Source: UBA73 sp964364885
Lineage (GTDB): Archaea; Nanobdellota; Nanobdellia; Pacearchaeales; GW2011-AR1
Assembly: GCA_964364885.1 (NCBI GenBank)
Contig: CAYIOA010000023.1
Span: forward strand, 1-12,293
DNA length: 12,293 nt
Reading direction: 5' to 3'
Shown here: positions 7,242-12,274 of the stretch, in pieces
Layout: every line of letters begins with the position of its first letter
Numbering within the stretch: the stretch's first letter is position 1
The notes under the pieces: model-generated
The model's database searches: none
What the model saw: only the letters and a program-made list of their open reading frames with translations
Told to the model about the DNA's origin: nothing
Translations under genes and position numbers: made by a program

Positions 7242-7250
7242 TTTTTATAG
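7242..7250 (+). promoter_or_regulatory. TATA box of the MazG-like gene
   Basis: TTTTTATAG centred about 25 bp before ATG 7271, in the 40-bp gap after uS10. No Shine-Dalgarno sequence is seen, so a leaderless mRNA is likely. Confidence 0.5.
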
Positions 7251-7270
7251 ATATTGTATTTATTTTTAAA

Positions 7271-7780
7271 ATGGATGAAAATAGTTTTGTAGAGGATATA
7301 AAGAAATTTAACGAGATTTACAAGATTGAGTCTAACGAGTCGCCCGTTTTGCCTTCTTTGAAGAGAATAATTAATTTTAAGGATATATTGGAAGAGGAAG
7401 TGAGAGAGATTGATAAAATCATTGAAAAATACAGGGAGCTTGCCGAGCCTTATATTTCTGATTTGGGAGAAAATCCCAGCTGGGAGGAGATTAACAAATT
7501 TGTTCCCGAAGAAGTTAAAATAGAAATTTTAACTGAGCTGGCTGACTGGCTCGGCGATATAAAAGTTTATGCTGCCAGCGAGGCGAAGAGATATGGAATT
7601 CCAATTTATGATGTATTGAATATAATTATGCAAAGTAATTTCAGCAAGCTAGGAGAGGGAGAAAAACCAATTTATGATGAGAGGGGCAAAATAATGAAAG
7701 GCCCTGGTTATTGGAAGCCAGAGCCAAAGATTAAGGAATTATTAAAGGAAGGTTTAAGTTATAACGAGAGAACAAAATAA
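7271..7780 (+). CDS. MazG/PRA-PH-like nucleotide pyrophosphohydrolase
   Basis: 169 residues. The all-alpha NTP pyrophosphohydrolase pattern is visible: an acidic helix with EEEVREID (41-48), then ELADWLGDIKVYA (89-101), which supplies the ExxxxxxD metal ligands, then N-F-SKLGEGEKP (123-133) and a GKIMKGPGYWKPEP segment (139-152). The last motif is typical of the single-domain MazG-like/phosphoribosyl-ATP pyrophosphatase-like proteins also found in phages. Such enzymes hydrolyse NTPs or dNTPs to NMP and PPi using Mg. The first 35 residues are an extra helical lead. A role in supplying dUMP/dCMP or in removing non-canonical nucleotides is inferred from the thymidylate genes that follow; histidine biosynthesis (HisE) is less likely, as no his gene is near. 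It is convergent with the ThyX-like gene. Confidence 0.8.
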   Translation: MDENSFVEDIKKFNEIYKIESNESPVLPSLKRIINFKDILEEEVREIDKIIEKYRELAEPYISDLGENPSWEEINKFVPEEVKIEILTELADWLGDIKVYAASEAKRYGIPIYDVLNIIMQSNFSKLGEGEKPIYDERGKIMKGPGYWKPEPKIKELLKEGLSYNERTK

Positions 7781-7848
7781 TTCTTCATGGCTGTTTTGTT
7801 CCCTCAAATATATCTGCAGACAAAATTGGGTAATTACTAAAGTCTGTG

Positions 7849-9507
7849 CTATAAATCTATACTTCCGTCAATTTTTGCCGAGAGATTTTTTCCTGCAATT
7901 CTTGACTGCTCTTTTGCGCGGGAGATTTTATTGCCAGGATCAGAGTAATCAACAAATTCAAATAATTCCTCTGACCAGGGATATCTTGCTTTTACTTTAT
8001 CCGCCATTTCCATTACCATGCTTCTGTAACTAAAATGTCCTGCTGGTTGGGTTCTTAGCTCTGACAGGTGCTGGAACTCCCTAAAATTCATCCCGAGCAT
8101 AAATCTCATTTTATGATTAAATAATGTTGCATATTGCGAGGCTTCATATTGCCCGGCATGTTTTATATCAGCGTTAAGGTCTCTCATCATACTTTCAACT
8201 TCATTAATTTCTTTTTCCAAGCCTACTTCAATCATTTCAGGAGGGATAATAAAACCTAGTTCTGCTGTCAGATTTTGTCTTTGTTGTGTTAACATCCTAT
8301 GCCTTTGCAAATCTCTATACTCTGCAAAACATCCCACTAAGTCAAAAGTTATTGGATAGCCCGCCTCCAGTCCTCTGCCTGTTCTATCTCTTCGCGAGCA
8401 TCTTTCTCCTTTGCAAGCATGCAAGATTTCCTTTTTCTTTTCTAGAGACATTTTTTCTACCTCGTTTAGTATTTGTTGCAAGGAGATATTCGTGTATGGA
8501 AATAAGGCGGAAGAGACTAACTCGTTAATTAAGTCTGCTCTTAATACTAATGTTACTTTGTCTGTTTTTGGCGCTATGCTGTCAAACATTTTTGCTATTT
8601 CTTTCATGTTCCTGTCTACTTCTTTTTGATTTTCATTTACCCTGTTTCTTTTTATATAGGTGGGTATTATCTTGTTCAGTTCTGCTTCCAGGTCTTCGGC
8701 TCTATCTTTTGCTTCCTGCAGAGTGTTTGTTTTTAGGTATGTCAGAACATTGGTAAAGAATCTTCCATTTCCCAGAACTCCTAAATGCGTTAGTGTTGAA
8801 GAGGGGAGAACACAGCGCCCAACATCGAGCGCGGCGCATCTTATTGTGAAGTTATAAGCATTATTAAATGTCCTTATTTGCTCGTCGCTTGTTAATTCTC
8901 TTTCTTTAAACTTTCTTTTTTCGTTACTTATTTCTATTGCAAATTCATCTCTTGGGAATTGTTTTTCAAACAACTCGGACAGTTTTTCTATTCCACTAGA
9001 ATATAATTCAAAAGCCCTGTCATTGGCTCTTTCAAATTTTTTTAATAAACCGGCGCGGATAATTTCTTTTGGCCTTAGATACCTCCATTTTCCCTGCTCG
9101 TCTTTTTTATCGTATTTTACATATCTTGTTGACTGCTCAATTGGGGAGCCGCCTATTCTTCTGTCTTCTATAAATTTTGTTCCTATTTGAGAGATATTTT
9201 CTATTCCAACATGGATTGGCTCTAATTCACCAACAGATTCGTCACCAAAGGCGTTTAAGACTCTATTTATCAAATCAGTTCCTTTTGCTTGAGAGGGCTC
9301 ATCATTTTCATCTAGGAATTCATTTACGAGTGTTAGCTGCAATCCAGTTGGGGCCCTGGAATACCTGGCTAATAATCCTCCTGTCATTTCCGGAGGCAAA
9401 CCATGAATTACAAAAGTATCTCCTTCTACATTAGTAACATATCTAGATATTTTTTGCTTTGTTTCTTCAGGGACTTCTGAGAGAAATTCGTATTTTCTTT
9501 TTGCCAT
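7849..9507 (-). CDS. Tandem-domain ThyX-like flavin-dependent thymidylate synthase homologue
   Basis: 552 residues, about twice the length of ordinary ThyX, and readable as two ThyX-like halves. Half 1 (about 35-285): H99 in an E-x-x-H context, then RRIGGSPIEQSTRY (116-129), matching the SxNExSxR part of the ThyX signature, then DVGRCVLP (228-235) and GNGR (246-249). Half 2 (about 315-525): RDLQRHRM (398-405) keeps the RHR part, but the following SxNExSxR is lost (TxQRxNxT, 407-414); the C-terminal NFREFQHLSELR (474-485) and YPWSEELFEF (509-518) match the substrate-binding end of ThyX. ThyX methylates dUMP to dTMP with FAD, NADPH and methylene-tetrahydrofolate. Whether this protein does so is inference, supported by the divergent dTMP kinase gene next door. 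A C-x4-C-x-RRDR segment (365-375) between the halves is unexplained. ATG 9507 follows a strong TATA box. Confidence 0.78.
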   Translation of the reverse strand: MAKRKYEFLSEVPEETKQKISRYVTNVEGDTFVIHGLPPEMTGGLLARYSRAPTGLQLTLVNEFLDENDEPSQAKGTDLINRVLNAFGDESVGELEPIHVGIENISQIGTKFIEDRRIGGSPIEQSTRYVKYDKKDEQGKWRYLRPKEIIRAGLLKKFERANDRAFELYSSGIEKLSELFEKQFPRDEFAIEISNEKRKFKERELTSDEQIRTFNNAYNFTIRCAALDVGRCVLPSSTLTHLGVLGNGRFFTNVLTYLKTNTLQEAKDRAEDLEAELNKIIPTYIKRNRVNENQKEVDRNMKEIAKMFDSIAPKTDKVTLVLRADLINELVSSALFPYTNISLQQILNEVEKMSLEKKKEILHACKGERCSRRDRTGRGLEAGYPITFDLVGCFAEYRDLQRHRMLTQQRQNLTAELGFIIPPEMIEVGLEKEINEVESMMRDLNADIKHAGQYEASQYATLFNHKMRFMLGMNFREFQHLSELRTQPAGHFSYRSMVMEMADKVKARYPWSEELFEFVDYSDPGNKISRAKEQSRIAGKNLSAKIDGSIDL

Positions 9508-9535
9508 TTTCTATGTTAACTTTTTTAGTATTAAG

Positions 9536-9545
9536 CTTTTATATA
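9536..9545 (-). promoter_or_regulatory. TATA box of the ThyX-like gene
   Basis: Reads TATATAAAAG on the minus strand, centred about 33 bp before ATG 9507, so a short 5' leader of about 8 nt is expected. It shares the 92-bp divergent gap with the tmk promoter. Confidence 0.55.
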
Positions 9546-9577
9546 GATTTAATATATGCTTTTCAGTATAATAATAC

Positions 9578-9585
9578 TTTATAAT
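9578..9585 (+). promoter_or_regulatory. TATA-like box of tmk
   Basis: TTTATAAT lies 15-25 bp before the two candidate ATGs at 9600 and 9606. The usual 25-bp spacing fits ATG 9606 slightly better. Confidence 0.4.
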
Positions 9586-9599
9586 TCACTTTGCAAAAA

Positions 9600-10247
9600 A
9601 TGATTATGCCGGAGAAAAGAGGACTATTCGTGGTACTTGAGGGAATTGACGGAGCAGGAACTTCTACACAACTTCCTTTACTTGATAGTTATATAAAACG
9701 CCGCTCGAAATATAATGCTGTTCTTGGAACGCATGAGCCGTGGCGGAATAAAGAGATAGAAAGAAAACTTTCAGGGGATAAAGATGCTTTTTCTGAGGGA
9801 TTAGAGATGGCTGAACTTTACATTCTGGACAGAGCAGAACATACTGGAAAATTAATAAATCCTGTCTTAGATGTTGGAGTATTTGTTCTTTGTGATAGAT
9901 ATAAAATGTCAACTTGCGCTTATCAATGGACTCAAGGTGTTGAATTAAATAAACTATTTGAAATGCATAAAGGATTAGGCATTTTAACTCCAGATATAAC
10001 TTTTTATTTGGATGTTGATTTTGGAACAGCCGGAGAGAGAATCCAAAAGAGAGGGGAGCCAAAAGAAAAATTTGAGCAGGAAGAGTTTATGAAAAAGCTT
10101 ATTGAAAATTATCGGGTTTTGGTTCAGAATTATCCGCAAGAATTCGGAAGAGTTGTTGTAATAAATGGGGCGAAGTCTGTTTATGAAGTTTCTATGGACA
10201 TAAGAGAGGAGTTTAAATCTTATTATGATTTGTGGGAGGAAAGTTAG
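9600..10247 (+). CDS. tmk: Thymidylate kinase (dTMP kinase) with a variant P-loop
   Basis: About 215 residues, normal for Tmk, which phosphorylates dTMP to dTDP. Family marks in order: a beta strand then the P-loop GIDGAGTSTQ (15-24), a THEP motif (44-47; TREP in most), DRYKMSTCAYQ (99-109) for nucleotide-monophosphate binding, a TPDITFYLDVD strand (130-140), and a LID with RIQKRGEPKEKFEQ (147-160) where catalytic basic residues lie. The striking point is Thr in place of the P-loop Lys (GAGKST in most). The bases (GGA ACT TCT ACA) are unambiguous. The start could be ATG 9600 or 9606; a TTG at 9591 is less likely. It diverges from the ThyX-like gene that would make its substrate, and 2 bp separate its stop from the Nudix ATG, so those two form an operon. 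Confidence 0.85.
   Translation: MIMPEKRGLFVVLEGIDGAGTSTQLPLLDSYIKRRSKYNAVLGTHEPWRNKEIERKLSGDKDAFSEGLEMAELYILDRAEHTGKLINPVLDVGVFVLCDRYKMSTCAYQWTQGVELNKLFEMHKGLGILTPDITFYLDVDFGTAGERIQKRGEPKEKFEQEEFMKKLIENYRVLVQNYPQEFGRVVVINGAKSVYEVSMDIREEFKSYYDLWEES
10234..10240 (+). promoter_or_regulatory. Shine-Dalgarno site of the Nudix gene
   Basis: GGGAGGA inside the last tmk codons, 9 nt before ATG 10250. It selects ATG 10250 over the in-frame GTG at 10232 and supports tmk-Nudix co-translation. Confidence 0.6.
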
Positions 10248-10249
10248 TT

Positions 10250-10717
10250 ATGGCAAATGTTTATACTCCTACTTGTGTAATTGTTCCTTATCGCTTAGGA
10301 ATAGTTGATGAGATAAAATTTGTCATGGTCCAGCAGAAAGATGATCTGCTTTGGGGAAATCCTGGAGGCAAGATTGAAATATTTGATCATGATTATTTGG
10401 CTGCGGCTGCGAGAGAAGTTAAAGAAGAGACAGGCCTCTCTGTTGTTATTGATTATTTTATAGGAATATACTCTTTTGACAGCACGAATGGAAACAAAAT
10501 TCATAATATTGTTCTTTCTGGAGAGAGAAACTCCGGCTCTCTTAAAACAGATGATCCGGAAATTAACGGAGTGGATTATTTTTCATTAGGCAGACTTAGA
10601 AGGATGAGCAAAGAAAACAGGTTAAGGGCAGGAATCGCTTCTCTTCTTCCTATTGAGGATTATTTAAGAGGGAACAGGATAGAAGTAGGAAGAGTTTTTA
10701 AAAATGCGAGGGAGTGA
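10250..10717 (+). CDS. Nudix hydrolase
   Basis: 155 residues, a single Nudix domain. The hallmark segment runs 39-63: GGKIEIF, then HDYLAAAA, then REVKEETGL, which supplies the REUxEExGU metal-binding core (R55, E56, E59, E60, G62). Compared with the classical GGxxExGE box there is one extra residue between GGKIE and REV, and the middle Glu is replaced by the FDHDY region. The upstream strand WGNPGG (35-40) and an early VIVPYR strand (10-15) fit MutT-like folds. Nudix enzymes cleave nucleoside diphosphates linked to another group; the substrate is not readable here. Because it follows tmk by 2 bp with its SD inside tmk, a role in nucleotide pool sanitation is inferred. It ends 27 bp before the convergent gene at 10745. 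Confidence 0.85.
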   Translation: MANVYTPTCVIVPYRLGIVDEIKFVMVQQKDDLLWGNPGGKIEIFDHDYLAAAAREVKEETGLSVVIDYFIGIYSFDSTNGNKIHNIVLSGERNSGSLKTDDPEINGVDYFSLGRLRRMSKENRLRAGIASLLPIEDYLRGNRIEVGRVFKNARE

Positions 10718-10744
10718 TTATATAGAGTAATAATGGACGAAATC

Positions 10745-11062
10745 CTATTTCTTTTTTAATAAATCTTTGATATCAGTATCAATCAATTCTTTTATTTTGT
10801 CTTTAGGAACTATAACATCTGTATATTTATTTTTGAATTTGTTTTCAATTTTCTTCTTTATCTCTTCTTTTATCCGCGCGACATCTTCATTATTCCAGTG
10901 ATATAATCCACTTTTCTTTATCGCTTGTGCTCTATACTCAATTTCTTCAGACTCTAGATGATTAACTGCTTCTGGTTTTGAAGTCTTGCCAATTAGAATA
11001 TTATGCACTATTGTGTTCGCAATAAGCCTGCTCAAAGATTCTATAACACTATTTTTTCCCAT
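10745..11062 (-). CDS. Small helical protein paired with a nucleotidyltransferase
   Basis: 105 residues, all helical by composition, Lys/Glu rich and probably cytoplasmic. Visible landmarks are LIANTIVHNIL (13-23), a KPEAVNHLESEEIEYR segment (29-44), an HWNNEDV motif (55-61), and a long charged helix 62-80. It has no HEPN RxxxxH motif and no HTH that I can see. I have an impression that such small proteins recur beside this kind of nucleotidyltransferase in DPANN genomes, but cannot verify it. Its ATG lies inside the end of the nucleotidyltransferase gene (22-bp overlap), preceded by AAAGGAGG 4 nt upstream, so translation is probably coupled. Possible roles are a partner or regulatory subunit of the transferase, or the second member of a toxin-antitoxin-like pair; neither is shown. 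Confidence 0.72.
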   Translation of the reverse strand: MGKNSVIESLSRLIANTIVHNILIGKTSKPEAVNHLESEEIEYRAQAIKKSGLYHWNNEDVARIKEEIKKKIENKFKNKYTDVIVPKDKIKELIDTDIKDLLKKK

Positions 11063-11868
11063 TTTGCCTCCTTTATCTCTTGTTCAGTTTCTTTTAGCAA
11101 TCTTATCAAATAACCGAGGGCTAATTTCTTCTCTATTAATGAAGCACGATTATTTTTTAATCTAGAAATTAAATTTCTTCCAAGTTCATTAGTCAGCTCA
11201 GAGGAGAGTTTATTATTGTCAACAATCTTTTTTATTAGTAATTTTACCAGCCAGAGGTTTCTTATACATTCGTATATCTCTTTTCCGTTTTTAATATTGG
11301 GGGGATCGCTCCAATCTAATTTCATAAGTAAATCTAATTTTGAAAGCTCTACTTTTTTGGGAATCTTAATCTTTCCATATATAATTTTATGGTCTTTCAA
11401 TTGATATATTAGGGAGGGATTGTTATGGTATGACTCCAAGAATGATTTTTTTGAAATTATTTGTATATCCAAATTTAATTTACTCTTCTTAGCTTTTTCT
11501 TCTAAATCAAGAATAATCTCTTCTCTTTCGTATTTTTCATTCCATACTCTCTTTTTGGCTATAACAATAATATCAATATCATTATACTCATTATAGCTTG
11601 TTTGTACAGCAGAGCCCATCAAGATTATAGCTTCGACTTTAGTGATATTTGACAGAATAATATTTTTTATTTTGTTTTCTATTACCCTGTATCTTGGGTT
11701 GTAAGAAAGTCTCTTTAACAGATAATCTGCTTCAATATTCATAATCTGCCTAAGTTTTGGTCTAATTGCCCTAGTCAGGATATTTGAATCTAACTGCGTA
11801 AGCCGTTTGTTGTTCAGTTTTTTATTAATTACTTCCATTTCTCTGGCTGTTAATATAGGATTTTCCAT
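11041..11868 (-). CDS. Pol-beta-type nucleotidyltransferase
   Basis: 275 residues from ATG 11868. The nucleotidyltransferase core is clear: ILMGSAVQTSYNEYNDIDIIV (82-102) gives the GS motif (G85, S86) and the DxD metal pair (D97, D99), and LDIQII (133-138) supplies the third acidic residue, D134. Residues 1-75 are an extra helical domain with many basic residues. Residues 175-275 form a helical C-terminal domain of a kind often found after minimal nucleotidyltransferases. Family members transfer NMP groups to RNA, proteins or small molecules; the substrate is unknown. The reading frame extends to a TTG at 11928, but the TATA box at 11890-11897 is centred about 25 bp before ATG 11868 and the extra codons lie partly in an insertion relic, so I prefer ATG 11868. 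It overlaps the next gene by 22 bp. Confidence 0.82.
   Translation of the reverse strand: MENPILTAREMEVINKKLNNKRLTQLDSNILTRAIRPKLRQIMNIEADYLLKRLSYNPRYRVIENKIKNIILSNITKVEAIILMGSAVQTSYNEYNDIDIIVIAKKRVWNEKYEREEIILDLEEKAKKSKLNLDIQIISKKSFLESYHNNPSLIYQLKDHKIIYGKIKIPKKVELSKLDLLMKLDWSDPPNIKNGKEIYECIRNLWLVKLLIKKIVDNNKLSSELTNELGRNLISRLKNNRASLIEKKLALGYLIRLLKETEQEIKEAKWEKIVL
11067..11074 (-). promoter_or_regulatory. Shine-Dalgarno site of the small helical gene
   Basis: AAAGGAGG on the minus strand, 4 nt before ATG 11062, within the coding end of the nucleotidyltransferase gene. It fixes the start of the overlapping downstream gene. Confidence 0.6.
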
Positions 11869-11889
11869 ATAATCCTTATACGGATTAGG

Positions 11890-11897
11890 TATATAAA
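11890..11897 (-). promoter_or_regulatory. TATA box of the nucleotidyltransferase operon
   Basis: Reads TTTATATA on the minus strand, centred about 25 bp before ATG 11868. It lies directly beside the predicted end of the TnpB/right-end relic at 11914, so the core promoter is just outside the relic. Confidence 0.55.
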
Positions 11898-11913
11898 CTT
11901 TTCCTGAATACAC

Positions 11914-12098
11914 GTGAAAAATCTCCAATCTTTAGACTGGAGTTAGATGCCGTCGGTTTTTCCCGGTTCCACTAAGATGCTCTGGCATCTTGGATGCCCA
12001 AGATTTGCGAATCTGTTAGAGCAAATCTTACTGTCCCCAAATCCCTATCAAACTCCACCTTTTAAGGTTGAGTACAAATCCGAAGGATTTGGTGATCT
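11914..12098 (-). pseudogene. Decayed TnpB C-terminus / IS200-IS605 right-end relic
   Basis: On the minus strand, bases 12058-11975 read VEFDRDLGTVRFALTDSQ and then LGIQDARAS before a TAG (11974-11972). In the same frame, WNREKPTASNSSLKIGDFSRV follows. VEFDRDLG resembles the C-terminal CG-x-DRDxNAA segment of TnpB, which carries the last RuvC aspartate, and the tail resembles the variable TnpB end that overlaps the omega-RNA. A frame-shifted piece just upstream (12096-12067), ITKSFGFVLN, could be the ruined zinc-ribbon region. The relic ends in a hairpin and TTTTTCAC (to 11914), the arrangement expected at an IS200/IS605 right end. No transposase frame remains, so it is immobile alone. This is pattern reading; a homology search is needed to confirm it. 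Confidence 0.55.
11923..12090 (-). ncRNA. Chain of five hairpins; possible omega-RNA-like remnant
   Basis: Five inverted repeats follow one another: 12076-12081/12085-12090 (6 bp), 12052-12061/12064-12073 (about 9 bp with one mismatch), 12000-12008/12021-12029 (9 bp), 11974-11980/11985-11991 (7 bp, competing with 11984-11989/11993-11998), and 11923-11930/11935-11942 (8 bp, UAAA loop). The last pairs fully only as minus-strand RNA, through a G-U pair; the plus strand would have an A-C mismatch. That orientation agrees with the TnpB reading. Alternative: an independent structured RNA or a palindrome-rich mobile remnant. Confidence 0.4.
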
Positions 12099-12105
12099 TA
12101 AAAAC

Positions 12106-12114
12106 CTTTAAAAG
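12106..12114 (+). promoter_or_regulatory. TATA box of tRNA-Ser
   Basis: CTTTAAAAG, preceded by a purine-rich BRE-like AAAAAC, centred about 27 bp before the tRNA 5' end at 12137. Confidence 0.5.
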
Positions 12115-12136
12115 TCATAATTGTTAATTCTTTTGA

Positions 12137-12218
12137 GCCCACATGGCACAATGGTACTGCGCACGCTTGGAGAGCGTGTTTCCTTACGGATATCCAGGTT
12201 CGATTCCTGGTGTGGGCG
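12137..12218 (+). tRNA. tRNA-Ser(GGA): tRNA-Ser (anticodon GGA)
   Basis: A complete class II cloverleaf is visible. The acceptor stem GCCCACA (12137-12143) pairs with TGTGGGC (12211-12217), with discriminator G at 12218. The D-arm stem is GCA/TGC (12146-12148, 12158-12160). The anticodon stem CACGC/GCGTG (12162-12166, 12174-12178) holds loop TTGGAGA with anticodon GGA at 12169-12171. A long variable arm is closed by TCC/GGA (12181-12183, 12188-12190). The T-arm stem is CCAGG/CCTGG with loop TTCGATT (12194-12210). The long variable arm and G discriminator fit tRNA-Ser reading UCC and UCU codons. CCA is not encoded and no intron is present. Confidence 0.96.
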
Positions 12219-12222
12219 TGCG

Positions 12223-12228
12223 TTTTTT
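12223..12228 (+). terminator. Oligo-T terminator after tRNA-Ser
   Basis: A run of six T begins 5 nt after the tRNA 3' end. It is a typical archaeal intrinsic stop signal for a short RNA gene. Confidence 0.6.
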
Positions 12229-12243
12229 GTATAATCACCAAGT

Positions 12244-12251
12244 TTTATATA
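12244..12251 (+). promoter_or_regulatory. TATA box of the gene at the right edge
   Basis: TTTATATA centred about 27 bp before ATG 12275, the same spacing as the other leaderless genes here. Confidence 0.45.
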
Positions 12252-12274
12252 GATAATTTGATTTCCAGTTAAAG

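Noticed and set aside
7271..7780. HisE phosphoribosyl-ATP pyrophosphatase
   Set aside because: The fold class is the same, but the protein is longer than HisE, carries the KGPGYWKP tail of MazG-like proteins, and has no histidine genes nearby.
9664..10062. Long minus-strand frame opposite tmk
   Set aside because: It is a shadow of the clear tmk gene, with Leu/Tyr/His-rich composition and no recognisable motif.
10745..11062. HEPN toxin partner for the nucleotidyltransferase
   Set aside because: The small protein lacks the RxxxxH catalytic motif; the closest pattern is R-x7-H, so it cannot be called HEPN.
11869..11928. TTG start extending the nucleotidyltransferase by 20 codons
   Set aside because: The TATA box at 11890-11897 lies inside the extension, and its first codons fall in the insertion relic. 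ATG 11868 has leaderless spacing.
11923..11942. Plain intrinsic terminator hairpin
   Set aside because: Archaea generally do not need hairpins for termination, no coding gene ends just before it, and it sits at the end of a TnpB-like relic as an IS right-end hairpin would.
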